From: Cryobacterium frigoriphilum
Lineage (GTDB): Bacteria > Actinomycetota > Actinomycetes > Actinomycetales > Microbacteriaceae
Assembly (NCBI RefSeq): GCF_004403305.1
Contig: NZ_SOHE01000069.1
Location: forward strand, 62,001 to 126,000
Direction of reading: 5' to 3'
Length of the DNA: 64,000 bases
The translations under genes were made by a program, and so were the position numbers. Numbering within the stretch: position 1 is the first letter of the stretch; each line of letters opens with the position of its first letter. Shown here piece by piece: positions 44,349 through 53,477 of the stretch. The notes under the pieces were generated by a model. That model was not told the DNA's origin. It ran no database searches and was given only the letters and a program-made list of their open reading frames with translations.

Positions 44349-45803
44349 ATGGTGTTTTTTGAACAGTCAAAATGGGACGGCAAGACCTTTCTGGGTGGAT
44401 GGACCAGCCTCGCGGGAACGACAGCCGTCGTCTCTCCGGCGTCGGGTGAGCGGATCGGCGCGTATGCCACGGGCTCGGCCGCGGACATTGCGGCGGCAGC
44501 AGATCTGGCCGTCAACGCCCAGCAGCTCTGGGCGACGACGTCGCCGGAGGTTCGCTCGGCGGTGCTGCGACGGGCCGCGATGCTCATCGAGCAGAACGTT
44601 GGCGTCCTCGCCCAGTGGCTGTCCGATGAGGCAGGGTCCGCGAGCGGCAAGGCAGGCTTTGAAGCCGGACTCGTCGCCGCGGAGTTCCACCTCGCCTCGG
44701 CCACGGCACTGATGCCGTACGGTCAACTTCTGCGAACCGGGCGTCCTCGTCTGAGCATGGCTCGCCGTCTCCCCGTCGGAGTGGTCGGCATCATCTCACC
44801 GTTCAACTTTCCCTCCATCCTCTCTGCCCGGTCGATAGCACCGGCCCTCGCGTTGGGTAACGCCGTCATCATTAAGCCCGACCCTCGCACGACCATCACG
44901 GGAGGTTTGTTCTTCGCCGAGGTGCTCGAGCAAGCCGGGTTGCCGGTGGGCCTGTTCAGTGTCGTCCCCGGCGGCGCGGATGTCGGCTCGGCGCTGGTCG
45001 ACGAGCCCCGTGTGCCCGTGATCTCCTTCACCGGCTCGACTCCGGCCGGTCGCGCAATCGGCGCGCGCGGGGGCGAATTGCTCAAACGCGTGCACCTTGA
45101 GCTCGGTGGAAACAACGCTCTGGTCGTGCTGGACGATGCCGATGTGGAAGCCGCCGCATCTGCCGGTGCCTGGGGTTCGTTCCTGCACCAGGGGCAAGTC
45201 TGTATGACGACCGGTCGCCACCTCGTTCATGAGAGCCTCTATGCCCGATACGTCGATCTGCTGACCGAAAAGGCACTCAACATCCCGGTCGGGGCTCCCG
45301 CCAGCGGCGCTCCTCTGGGGCCGATCATCGACGCCGGACAGCGCGACAAGGTTCACTCGATCGTCACAGACAGCGTCGCGGCTGGCGCGCGGCTAACGGC
45401 TGGCGGTGCCTACGACGGACTGTTCTACCGGCCCACGGTGCTGGCTGATGTGAGCGTGAACCACCGCGCGTTCGCTGAGGAGATCTTTGGACCGGTCGCC
45501 CCGGTCACGAGTTTCTCGACGATCGATGACCTCGTCCAGCTCGTCAACAGCTCGAAATTCGGGCTTTCCCTGTCGCTGCTGACGGGCAACGCCTACCGCG
45601 CGTTCGAGATCGCAGACAGGATGCCGAGCGGCATCCTGCATGTCAACGATCAGACCGTCGACGACGAAGCGCAGGCGCCGTTCGGCGGGGTCGGCGACTC
45701 GGGAACGGGCGCTCGCTTCGGCGGGCACGACGCGAATATTGAGGCTTTTACGGAGACCCAGTGGGTGACCATTCAAGGCGAGATTGCCCCCTACCCGTTC
45801 TAG
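44349..45803 (+). CDS. Aldehyde dehydrogenase, benzaldehyde dehydrogenase-like
   Basis: ATG 44349 (MVFFEQSKWDGKTFLGGW) is preferred because GAAAGG ends six bases before it; ATG 44343 sits on the ribosome-binding site. The roughly 484-residue ALDH has the Rossmann SFTGSTPAGRAIGARGG region, general-base Glu in LELGGNNALVV (about 258) and the catalytic Cys in HQGQVCMTTGRH (about 292). The N-terminus GGWTSLAGTTAVVSPASGE and GVVGIISPFNFPSILSARSI resemble benzaldehyde and vanillin dehydrogenases. It would oxidise an aromatic or aliphatic aldehyde from the pathway to the acid with NAD(P). It is the last gene of the IclR-amidohydrolase-ALDH operon. Confidence 0.9.
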   Translation: MVFFEQSKWDGKTFLGGWTSLAGTTAVVSPASGERIGAYATGSAADIAAAADLAVNAQQLWATTSPEVRSAVLRRAAMLIEQNVGVLAQWLSDEAGSASGKAGFEAGLVAAEFHLASATALMPYGQLLRTGRPRLSMARRLPVGVVGIISPFNFPSILSARSIAPALALGNAVIIKPDPRTTITGGLFFAEVLEQAGLPVGLFSVVPGGADVGSALVDEPRVPVISFTGSTPAGRAIGARGGELLKRVHLELGGNNALVVLDDADVEAAASAGAWGSFLHQGQVCMTTGRHLVHESLYARYVDLLTEKALNIPVGAPASGAPLGPIIDAGQRDKVHSIVTDSVAAGARLTAGGAYDGLFYRPTVLADVSVNHRAFAEEIFGPVAPVTSFSTIDDLVQLVNSSKFGLSLSLLTGNAYRAFEIADRMPSGILHVNDQTVDDEAQAPFGGVGDSGTGARFGGHDANIEAFTETQWVTIQGEIAPYPF

Positions 45804-45882
45804 CATTCGGGGTTGTTGCCGCTCTGGGTCAGGCGTAGCTTAAAAAGAAACGGCGTCACCTCGTTCTGAGGAGGTGGAGAAG

Positions 45883-46032
45883 ATGATGCGACGACTTCGT
45901 TGTCGGGTTGGGTTGCACCGATGGGTCCTCAAGCAGGACTCACGGGATGCGCCGAGGTACTACGGCTGTCGCTTCTGCGACAAGATGATGGAATTTGACG
46001 GTCGTCCCGCGGCGTACTTCGGTGGCTTCTGA
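45883..46032 (+). CDS. Short zinc-ribbon-like protein (49 residues)
   Basis: This very short gene has a strong ribosome-binding site (GAGGAGG) before ATGATG at 45883. It encodes a basic N-terminus MMRRLRCRVGLHRWVLKQ and a CxxC unit in YYGCRFCDKMMEFDG. Cys7, His12, Cys29 and Cys32 could hold one zinc. Composition and layout resemble small actinobacterial zinc-ribbon proteins of unknown function. It stands alone between the ALDH gene and the USP gene on the other strand. Confidence 0.6.
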   Translation: MMRRLRCRVGLHRWVLKQDSRDAPRYYGCRFCDKMMEFDGRPAAYFGGF

Positions 46033-46060
46033 GCATCCGTCTGGGCATCCGTCTGAGGCA

Positions 46061-46543
46061 TTAGGGCCGTGGCGGTACCACCAAGACCAGGCACGCTGCG
46101 TGCCGTAAGCACTGCCTGCTCACGGACCCCAGCAGCATTCCCGCGAAATCACCGCGCCCGCGCGTGCCAACGACCAGCAAACGGGCGTCGTGTGACAGGG
46201 CGATGAGCGCTTGTGCGGGCGCCGCATAGACGGGCCGGTAGAAAATCGACACCAGAGGAAATCTCTCGATCAGGGCGCGCGAATCCTGCTCGAGTTCGTC
46301 GTGCACGGCGGCCTCATACTCTTCGAGTGAAGACACGTAGCCGAACTCCCAGACGGATGGCCGCGGCGCGGTCGTGATGGACCAAGCCCGGACGAGAACG
46401 ATGGGGACGTACAGCTCATCGGCAAGCTCCAGTGCCACGGCCAGTGCGGTGTCCGCACCCGCGGATCCATCGTGTCCGACCACGATGCTTTCGCTCGGAG
46501 CTGGCACCAGATCCGAGTTGTTCATTGCGCCGTCGAAGCGCAT
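46061..46543 (-). CDS. Universal stress protein family
   Basis: The 160-residue protein has one USP domain: SIVVGHDGSAGADTALAVAL at about 19-38 and the ATP-binding motif VVGTRGRGDFAGMLLGSVS (G-2x-G-9x-GS) near 125-143, ending in LVLVVPPR. ATP-binding USPs act in stress survival. GGAGAACC precedes the start, which lies only 12 bases after the stop of the TerC gene, so both are probably one transcript. Confidence 0.92.
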   Translation of the reverse strand: MRFDGAMNNSDLVPAPSESIVVGHDGSAGADTALAVALELADELYVPIVLVRAWSITTAPRPSVWEFGYVSSLEEYEAAVHDELEQDSRALIERFPLVSIFYRPVYAAPAQALIALSHDARLLVVGTRGRGDFAGMLLGSVSRQCLRHAACLVLVVPPRP

Positions 46544-46555
46544 TGACGGTTCTCC

Positions 46556-47743
46556 TTACCGGGCCAGATATTCTGCGTGCTGTCGGTGGGCATCCGCTAC
46601 CTGCTCGCGGATCGTGTCAACGTCCTTGGCCTTGTTGCGGTACTTCAGGTCCATTTTCAGAATCTGAGTTTCTTCGTCGGCCAGCAGCTGGTAGATACGC
46701 TCGCGCTCGGCGTGATCGGCCGTGTAGGCCAGGTCCAGATAGCTGCCGGCATGGCGGCGTGCGTTGTTGATGGCGGTCTGGGCTTTGCCGGCCTTGCTCA
46801 GAAGCGAGGCCACAACGGTCACGATGAGCGTGCCGATGATGACGCTCAGGGACAGGCCCGTGCTGATCTCGACGACCGGCACCGGTTCGCCGTCATTGAT
46901 GAACGGCAGGTTGTTCTCGTGCAGAGCGTGGAGCACGAGCTTGACACCGATGAAGGCCAGGATGACTGCCAGGCCGTAAGAAAGGTAGATGAGGCGGTCC
47001 AGCAGTCCGTCAATCAAAAAGTACAGCTGGCGCAGGCCCATGAGCGAGAAGGCGGTGGCGGTGAAGACGATGTAGACATTCTGCGTCAGGCCAAAAATCG
47101 CGGGTATCGAGTCCAGCGCGAAGAGGATGTCGGTGCCGCCGATCGCCACCATGACCAGCAGCATGGGCGTGAGTGCCCTCTTGCCGTTGTGCATGGTGAA
47201 CAGTTTGTCGCCGTCGTAGTGCTCGGTGGTGTGGAACAGTCGCCGGGCCAGACGGATCATCACGTTGTCGGCTTGGCTGTCACCATGCGCTTCGGGCTTG
47301 AGCAGATTGCCCGCCGTGATCAGCAGGATCAGGCCGAAAATGTAGAACACCCACGCGAAGGAATTGATCAGGGCCGCGCCCAGAAAAATGAACCCGGTAC
47401 GGGCGATCAGTGAGAAGACAATTCCGAACAGCAGCACCTTCTGCTGGTCCTCGCGGGGCACCCGAAAGCTCGCCATGATGATCAGGAAGACGAACAGGTT
47501 GTCCACCGACAGCGCCTTCTCCGTGATGTAGCCGGCGAAGTACTCCGACCCCATCGTGCCCCCACCGAAGATCAGAACCAGAATTCCGAACACGATGGCA
47601 AGCCCGACGTAAATGGAAGACCAGAGCGCCGCTTCCTTCAGCGTGGGAACGTGGGCCTTGCGGATGTGGAAGAAATAGTCGAAGGCGAGCAGTGCCAGGA
47701 TGACGACGATGGTCATGCCCCAGACGAGGGGTGAAACAGTCAT
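46556..47743 (-). CDS. TerC/Alx-family integral membrane protein
   Basis: The 395-residue protein has about nine hydrophobic segments and the TerC signature acidic residues in membrane helices: ITEKALSVDNLFVFLIIM near 75 (Glu and Asp) and GGTDILFALDSIPAIFGLTQ near 205. The C-terminal about 80 residues are cytoplasmic and helical (ERERIYQLLADEETQILKMD). TerC/Alx proteins export or buffer manganese or other metals. I looked upstream for a yybP-ykoY (Mn) riboswitch and saw none. The USP gene follows on the same strand. Confidence 0.93.
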   Translation of the reverse strand: MTVSPLVWGMTIVVILALLAFDYFFHIRKAHVPTLKEAALWSSIYVGLAIVFGILVLIFGGGTMGSEYFAGYITEKALSVDNLFVFLIIMASFRVPREDQQKVLLFGIVFSLIARTGFIFLGAALINSFAWVFYIFGLILLITAGNLLKPEAHGDSQADNVMIRLARRLFHTTEHYDGDKLFTMHNGKRALTPMLLVMVAIGGTDILFALDSIPAIFGLTQNVYIVFTATAFSLMGLRQLYFLIDGLLDRLIYLSYGLAVILAFIGVKLVLHALHENNLPFINDGEPVPVVEISTGLSLSVIIGTLIVTVVASLLSKAGKAQTAINNARRHAGSYLDLAYTADHAERERIYQLLADEETQILKMDLKYRNKAKDVDTIREQVADAHRQHAEYLAR

Positions 47744-48083
47744 GAGACCTTGCTTTCCAGTGGTGGTGGCCGAGCATCGAGCAGTGACATGGCGCGGTCG
47801 ATCAATTACCGCCGTTAGCGATACGATAACCCGTTCATCTGTGCACGGGTAGCGAGCGGTGGGTCCCGGTTAAGCGAGCCGTGGCTCCCGCGTGAGGTAT
47901 TTCAGCGGTGTCATCCCTGCTCGAAGGTGAATTGCGCTTCGAGCCAATGATCAAAGTGATACGTGATGCCATCCAGCCACGACGCATCAAGCTGACTGAC
48001 ATGGGTGCCGCGAGGCTCGCGTGACAATGCTGCTCGCGCAGGCCGAGATCAAGATTTCCTCTGCGACCCGCACCTGGAGGTTT
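47744..48083. other. Gap with a possible minus-strand protein scrap
   Basis: No firm gene. On the minus strand, from about 48027 to a TGA at 47911, one frame reads LSREPRGTHVSQLDASWLDG then ITYHFDHWLEAQFTFEQG, which is convincingly protein-like but has only a TTG start and no ribosome-binding site. It may be the end of a lost gene or a very short one. Confidence 0.35.
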
Positions 48084-48335
48084 ATGAAACTGGTGCGGAA
48101 CGCGCTTGTGCTCATCGCCGTGCTCCTGGTGTTCTGGCTCGCCTACCAGTTGACCCAAGCATTAAACGTCACCGACTTTATCCGCGCCGCGGGCGCGCTC
48201 GTTATCGGGGGACCGGGACTGTTCATCACGGGCATGGTGAAGTCGGCGGCCGAGGAACTCACGCTGGCCGAGACCGGTCGACAGGACATTGCGGAGCGAA
48301 TCGCCGCTCTGAGCGAGCACTCCGCAGCCGGTTAG
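48084..48335 (+). CDS. Small membrane protein of unknown function
   Basis: ATG 48084 (MKLVRNALVLIAVLLVFWLA) follows GGAGG closely; a GTG at 48021 would add 21 residues that look less natural. The 83-residue product has two hydrophobic segments (about 6-24 and 35-55) and a polar helical C-terminus (SAAEELTLAETGRQDIAERI). It may sit in the membrane as a hairpin. I do not recognise the family. Confidence 0.5.
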   Translation: MKLVRNALVLIAVLLVFWLAYQLTQALNVTDFIRAAGALVIGGPGLFITGMVKSAAEELTLAETGRQDIAERIAALSEHSAAG

Positions 48336-48406
48336 GAGTAGGCGCTTCTCCATCACGATCTGTTCGCGGAGCGCGCGACAGAGGGGCGCAAGCCCGACAC
48401 CGCCGA

Positions 48407-49711
48407 TCATTCCGCGGCGAGGTTGTGCAGCGCCCACCACGTCACTGGCGTGTTCACATCACCGTGGTCAGCAATCGCGGCCTTGCCGTCGATGGCTCCT
48501 GAGCCGTCGATCGAAATAACTCGTGCGTCTGCGTTGAGTTTGTACTTGGTACCGGGTTTCTTCGCCGTCTCATCCGTGAAGGCGATTCCGTGCGGACGAT
48601 ATCCACCGAGTGCTCCATACTTGTCGGTGTTTCCCCACGCGTCAGTGTCCGCCCGCACGGCGGCATTAAACTCCGCGAAATTGTCTCCACGCAGCGCGTG
48701 ATGAAAGAAGTCATGCAGCGGCTGGTCGAAGTCCGACCGGGTTGCCATGATCGGGCGCACGACGCGGTCAGGCACCATCGCGTACCCGGCCGCTCTCCCG
48801 CTCGTTGCCACGTCGCGTGCAAAGCACCAACGGTTGACCGCGGGTTGCAGCAGCAGCAGAGACTGCACCGGGTGGTCGTCGAGAAGTGGGCAGTGCGCTA
48901 CCGCCGAGAGCATCACGCGCGCCCCGAACGAGTGTCCGATGAGATGGATGCGCAGCCCGGGCTTGGCGATTCGGGTGAGCAACGGACCAACGCCCAGCTT
49001 GCCGACCTCGCCGGCGCGGCCCTTCATCTTCCACACGCTCGCCATTCGAAGAAGCCCGCGCGGGTCGAACGAGACACTCTCTGTCGCATCCGCCAGGCCG
49101 TTCGACGACTGTTCACCACCCTCGATCTCCTTCCAGGCGTCGAGGATGTTCTCGATGTCGGGCTGCGCAGACAGGCCGTCATCATCGACGGGCCACTGGT
49201 CGAGAATGATCGCCGCCATCTCACGAGCCTCGGCCGAGGTGAGCCTGTCGACGCCGTCGACCAGGTCGAGCAGGTGCACACGGGTCTCGGCCTCCCATCC
49301 GTCCGTCACTTCGGAAAGCATCGCTTCGGTCGCACCGGAACCCGTGTGGTCGCTAACCGAATCGTCGAGAACGGAAATGATCGGGCCCATCTCGGAGTTC
49401 AGCACAAACCACGTGGACGGCCAGACAATCCCTATCAGCACCGGACGATAGCCCTGCGGGACCGCGAGCTGAAACTCCGCGCGCTGGGCGATAAAGCCTT
49501 CCGCAAAACGGGTGTAATTGTGCAGCGCATCCCCATAGGTGTTGTTCCATCCGTGGGAAAAAATGAAGACATCGCTGGCTGCGCGTGCGGCGTCCACGGC
49601 GAGCTTCGCGGTCGTGGGGCTCTCGAGACGCCCATCCTTTCCGAACCTCAAAAGATAGAGGTCGAGCAAGATTCCGTTCCCTGCGGGGATCTGAGCGACT
49701 GGACCGATCAT
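48407..49711 (-). CDS. Alpha/beta hydrolase-fold protein of unknown substrate
   Basis: ATG 49711 (MIGPVAQIPAGNGILLDLYL) is preferred to a GTG eight codons earlier. The 434-residue protein has a serine-hydrolase layout: oxyanion-side strand VFIFSHGWNNTYGDAL near 48, a nucleophile elbow HLIGHSFGARVML near 260, and a final His candidate in DHGDVNTPVTWWALHN at the C-terminus. A long insertion (about 100-240) between first strand and nucleophile forms a cap. Such large single-domain alpha/beta hydrolases (DUF900-like shape) are often lipases or esterases. It stands alone on its strand; no signal peptide is present, so it is cytoplasmic. Confidence 0.8.
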   Translation of the reverse strand: MIGPVAQIPAGNGILLDLYLLRFGKDGRLESPTTAKLAVDAARAASDVFIFSHGWNNTYGDALHNYTRFAEGFIAQRAEFQLAVPQGYRPVLIGIVWPSTWFVLNSEMGPIISVLDDSVSDHTGSGATEAMLSEVTDGWEAETRVHLLDLVDGVDRLTSAEAREMAAIILDQWPVDDDGLSAQPDIENILDAWKEIEGGEQSSNGLADATESVSFDPRGLLRMASVWKMKGRAGEVGKLGVGPLLTRIAKPGLRIHLIGHSFGARVMLSAVAHCPLLDDHPVQSLLLLQPAVNRWCFARDVATSGRAAGYAMVPDRVVRPIMATRSDFDQPLHDFFHHALRGDNFAEFNAAVRADTDAWGNTDKYGALGGYRPHGIAFTDETAKKPGTKYKLNADARVISIDGSGAIDGKAAIADHGDVNTPVTWWALHNLAAE

Positions 49712-49893
49712 GGCTTCTCGCTTTCGCGCTGCCACGCGGCCGAGCGCGCCGTTGGCACAGGTTGGTTTCAGGGCACGTCATCGCGCCCTCGTTGCCTTAC
49801 CGCTCCGGCGATCTGCTCATTTCAGCCGTGGCCGCCGCTGCTCGGTGGAACTGTACGCCTCAGGCCCGCCGTCGACAAGCTCCGCCGCGTGGG

Positions 49894-50787
49894 TCAGTGC
49901 GCGATGCCGGCGGGCTGGTTCTTGCTGCGCAGACGTGATACTCCGAGAACGATCGCGGCAATGATCAGGCCAAGAACCAGCCCGAACACGGCCGATATCG
50001 CCGTGTCGGTGACCCAGACGATGACGGGGCCGGCGGCTTCGACCGCGTGGGTCACCGCGTGCAGCAGATCGTAGGGTCCGTGCCAGAAGGTCTCGGCGAG
50101 GTTGGCGATCACCAGGTGGCCTCCCACCCACAACATGGCGACCGTTCCGATAATGCCGATGACCGTGAAGACGGTGGGCATCGATGCCACGATGCGGGCA
50201 CCGATGCGTCGCACCCGTCGGGCCGGATTCTGCATGAGTGACAGCCCGACATCGTCGATCTTGACCAGCACGGCGACGGCGCCGTAAACGATCACGGTCA
50301 TGACCAGACCGATCACGACCAACGCGCCCAGCGTCATCCAGATGCCGAAGTCGGGATCGAGGCTGGCCAGTGCGATGAGCATGATCTCGGTGCTCAGAAT
50401 GAGGTCGGTGCGGATGGCCCCGAAAATGAGCTTGCCCTCGTCGCGCGCCTCGGTCTCTTCGGCGGCGTGATGCACGCCGAACCATTCGGTGACCTTCTCC
50501 GCACCCTCGAAGCACAGGTAGGTGCCGCCGAAAATCAGCAGATACGGCAGCACCAAGGGCGCGAACGCGGACAGCAGCAGTGCGAGCGGAATGATGATGA
50601 CGAACTTGTTGAACAGGCTGCCGAGCGCGATGCGCCAGACCACGTGCAGCTCGCGGGCCGGCGACAGCCCCTGAACGTACTGCGGCGTGACGGCCGCGTC
50701 GTCGATGACGACGCCCGCGGTCTTGGCACTCGCCTTGAGGGCGGCAGTCAGAATGTCATCGACAACGGCGAGTAGGCCGACCGACAT
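49894..50787 (-). CDS. DUF808-family membrane protein
   Basis: ATG 50787 (MSVGLLAVVDDILTAALKAS) has GAGGAG seven bases upstream. The 297-residue protein matches the DUF808 (YedI) family: VVIDDAAVTPQYVQGLSPAR near 26, the RELHVVWRIALGSLFNKFVI segment, and LLIFGGTYLCFEGAEKV near 83, followed by several hydrophobic helices (about seven in total). Its function is unknown. It is a monocistronic unit between the hydrolase and mmsA genes. Confidence 0.9.
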   Translation of the reverse strand: MSVGLLAVVDDILTAALKASAKTAGVVIDDAAVTPQYVQGLSPARELHVVWRIALGSLFNKFVIIIPLALLLSAFAPLVLPYLLIFGGTYLCFEGAEKVTEWFGVHHAAEETEARDEGKLIFGAIRTDLILSTEIMLIALASLDPDFGIWMTLGALVVIGLVMTVIVYGAVAVLVKIDDVGLSLMQNPARRVRRIGARIVASMPTVFTVIGIIGTVAMLWVGGHLVIANLAETFWHGPYDLLHAVTHAVEAAGPVIVWVTDTAISAVFGLVLGLIIAAIVLGVSRLRSKNQPAGIAH

Positions 50788-50940
50788 GTGGTTCTCCTCG
50801 GATGAAAGCGTCAACCTCGTGCGGGTCGACGGCGATGGTGTCCACAGTACCTGTCGCCATGGTGCATCCCGGTGCACGGCCGTCGCTGAGCCCAAGAACG
50901 GATGCCCGCCCCGGGCCCGGCCGGCGAGCCGACCTGGCGG

Positions 50941-52437
50941 CTAGGCCATTTGCGGAAAGCCAAGGTCGATCTCCGACGTGGCCGGGTCGGGCCACCGGGT
51001 CGTGACGACCTTTCCCCGCGTGTAGAAGCGGATGCTGTCGGGCCCGTACATGTGCGCGTCGCCGAAGAGGGAGTTCTTCCACCCGCCGAACGAGAACGAT
51101 CCCACCGGCACGGGGATCGGCACGTTGATGCCGACCATGCCGGCCTCAATCTCGAACTCGAACTGCCGCGCCGCCCCGCCGTCGCGCGTGAACAGCGCGA
51201 CACCGTTGCCGAACTCGTGGTCGTTGACGAGTTTCACGGCCTCGTCGAACGTGTCTACGCGCACGACCGAGAGCACCGGGCCAAAGATTTCGTCGTCATA
51301 GACCTTCATGCCGGGTGTGACATGGTCGATCAGGCTGACGCCCAGAAAGAAGCCGTCGCCATCGAAATTCTGGGCGCGGCCGTCGACGACCATCGTGGCG
51401 CCGGCATCCGCTGCTCCGGCAAGGTAGGACGCGACCCGGTCACGGTGTTCACCCGTGATGAGCGGGCCCATCTGCGAAGACGGGTCGGTTCCCGGTCCGA
51501 CGTGGAGGGTTTTCATGCGCTTCGCGATCGCTGCCACGAGGTCGTCGGCGATGCCGCCGACCGCCACGAGCACGCTGACGGCCATGCAGCGTTCGCCGGC
51601 AGAGCCGTATGCGGCGTTGATCGCGGCATCCGCTGCCATCTCCAGGTCGGCGTCGGGCAGCACCACCATGTGGTTCTTGGCACCGCCGAGGGCCTGCACT
51701 CGCTTTCCGTTCGCGGCCGCCCTGGCGTAGATGGACTTCGCGATCGGCGTGGATCCGACGAAGCTGATGGCCTTGACCTCTGGGTTATCGAGCAACTCAT
51801 CGACGGCCTCTTTGTCGCCCTGCACCACATTGAGAACGCCGGCGGGCAGGCCGGCCTCCGTGAAGATCTCGGCGATGAAAATGGCCGATGACGGGTCTTT
51901 CTCGCTCGGCTTGAGCAGCACCGTGTTACCGCAGGCGAGGGCGCTGCCGATCATCCACAGCGGCACCATGGCGGGAAAATTGAAGGGGGTGACGCACGCG
52001 ACGACACCGACGCTCTGGCGCACCGAGTGCACGTCGATTCCATGGGAGACCTGCTGCGAGAAATCGCCCTTGAGCATCTGCGCGAGGCCCGTGGCGAATT
52101 CGATGTTCTCGAGTCCGCGGGTGATCTCACCGGCGGCGTCGGACAGTACCTTGCCGTGCTCGCTCGTGAGAATCGCGGCGAGCTCGTCCGTGCGCTCGGC
52201 GAGCAGTTCACGCACCTTGAAGAAGATGGCCGTGCGCTTGGCGAGGGTGCTGGCTCGCCACTCGGGCAGGGCGGCCCGGGCGGCATCGATGGCGTCGACG
52301 ACAACAGCGCGGGACGCCAGCACGACCTGCTTGTCTTGCACGCCGGTCGCCGGATTGAAAACCGGGCCGAATCGCTCGGCCGTGTCGACGCGCTGGCCGT
52401 TGATGTAGTGGGGAATTGTGTGCATGGGAGTGCTCAT
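50941..52437 (-). CDS. mmsA: Methylmalonate-semialdehyde dehydrogenase (CoA-acylating)
   Basis: The 498-residue ALDH-fold enzyme oxidises methylmalonate semialdehyde to propionyl-CoA in valine (and inositol) breakdown. It has the MMSDH traits: PHYINGQRVDT at the start, VTPFNFPAMVPLWM near 150, QALGGAKNHMVVLPDADLE near 250 (Gly-Ala replacing the Glu of hydrolytic ALDHs), the catalytic Cys in GSAGERCMAVSV near 285, and IPVPVGSFSFGGWKNSLFGD near 450. The next gene on the same strand upstream is mmsB, giving the usual mmsBA order. ATG 52437 is used; ATG 52425 is also possible. Confidence 0.95.
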   Translation of the reverse strand: MSTPMHTIPHYINGQRVDTAERFGPVFNPATGVQDKQVVLASRAVVVDAIDAARAALPEWRASTLAKRTAIFFKVRELLAERTDELAAILTSEHGKVLSDAAGEITRGLENIEFATGLAQMLKGDFSQQVSHGIDVHSVRQSVGVVACVTPFNFPAMVPLWMIGSALACGNTVLLKPSEKDPSSAIFIAEIFTEAGLPAGVLNVVQGDKEAVDELLDNPEVKAISFVGSTPIAKSIYARAAANGKRVQALGGAKNHMVVLPDADLEMAADAAINAAYGSAGERCMAVSVLVAVGGIADDLVAAIAKRMKTLHVGPGTDPSSQMGPLITGEHRDRVASYLAGAADAGATMVVDGRAQNFDGDGFFLGVSLIDHVTPGMKVYDDEIFGPVLSVVRVDTFDEAVKLVNDHEFGNGVALFTRDGGAARQFEFEIEAGMVGINVPIPVPVGSFSFGGWKNSLFGDAHMYGPDSIRFYTRGKVVTTRWPDPATSEIDLGFPQMA

Positions 52438-52456
52438 TTCAGGTCGGTGACGGGTT

Positions 52457-53359
52457 TCAGGCGCGTGGCTGCAGGGTGCCGTCGACGAGCTTGACGATCA
52501 TCGAGCAGTCCTTGCCGCCCTCGCCCTCATCGATGAGGCGCTGAAAGAGCTCGGCAACGTGTTCGCCGATCTCGAGCGGGGTGTCGGTCGCCCGCGCTGC
52601 GGCGATCGCGAGACCGATGTCCTTGCTCGCGAGTTCGGTCGTAAACGTCGGGGCGAAGTCGCGGTTGGCGGCGGCCGTCGCGACGACGTCCTTGACGGGA
52701 TACCAGGTGCGCAGCGCCCAGCTGTCTCCCGATGAGACGGATGCGATGTTCCAGAACACCTGCTTGTCCAGTCCCAGCCGATCGGCCAACACCGCCCCTT
52801 CGGCTGTCGCGGCGAGGTTGATGAACAGCATGAGGTTGTTGCAGATCTTGGCGGCCTGTCCGGTCGTCGCGCCTCCGGTGGGGATGATGTTCGCCGCCAT
52901 CGGCTCGATGAATGTCGTGGCGTCGGCAACCGCTGTCGCCTCGCCGCCGATCATGAAGGTCAGTGTTGCTGCCTTCGCGCCGCTGATTCCACCGGAGACC
53001 GGGGCATCGACGAAGCGAAAGCCCGCTGCCGCCGCTGAATCATGCAGGGCCTGGGCGGTTTCGATGTCGATGGTGGAGGAATCCACCAGAAGGGTGGCCG
53101 TATCGGTGTTCGCCAGTACCCCGTCGGCGCCGAAGTACACCGAGCGTGCATGCTCGCCCTTGGGCAGCATCGTGAACACGACATCGGCGCCCGCAACGGC
53201 GTCGGCAATGCTGTGGGCGGCGGTGACGCCCGCCGTGACGGCGGTCGCGAGGGCCTCCGCACTCAGGTCGAACCCGCGTACCTCGTGGCCGGCGGCCACC
53301 ATGTTTGCCGACATGGGTCCGCCCATGTTGCCCAACCCGATCCATGCAACTACCGACAT
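52457..53359 (-). CDS. mmsB: 3-hydroxyisobutyrate dehydrogenase
   Basis: ATG 53359 has AAAGGAG upstream; the frame stays open much further but antiparallel to the LysR gene. The 300-residue beta-hydroxyacid dehydrogenase has the GLGNMGGPMSANM cofactor motif (about 8-20), the substrate motif DAPVSGGISGAKAATLTFM near 118, the catalytic Lys in GQAAKICNNLMLF near 170 and a C-terminal KDIGLAIAAA block. It oxidises 3-hydroxyisobutyrate to methylmalonate semialdehyde, the substrate of its downstream neighbour MmsA. A LysR gene is divergent, probably the pathway regulator. Confidence 0.95.
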   Translation of the reverse strand: MSVVAWIGLGNMGGPMSANMVAAGHEVRGFDLSAEALATAVTAGVTAAHSIADAVAGADVVFTMLPKGEHARSVYFGADGVLANTDTATLLVDSSTIDIETAQALHDSAAAAGFRFVDAPVSGGISGAKAATLTFMIGGEATAVADATTFIEPMAANIIPTGGATTGQAAKICNNLMLFINLAATAEGAVLADRLGLDKQVFWNIASVSSGDSWALRTWYPVKDVVATAAANRDFAPTFTTELASKDIGLAIAAARATDTPLEIGEHVAELFQRLIDEGEGGKDCSMIVKLVDGTLQPRA

Positions 53360-53477
53360 GACGAAGCTCCTTTGCTTGTGTGCGCTGCCTCTACCCTCGC
53401 AGCCCGATAGAGTGCGATCAAGGCAATATTTCACACGGGGCATGTGCGCAGATGCACATGCTCGAGAGGATTGATTC

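Noticed and set aside
47744-47830. Possible yybP-ykoY manganese riboswitch before the TerC gene
   Set aside because: The leader is under 100 bases and shows neither the conserved loops nor a terminator-type hairpin.
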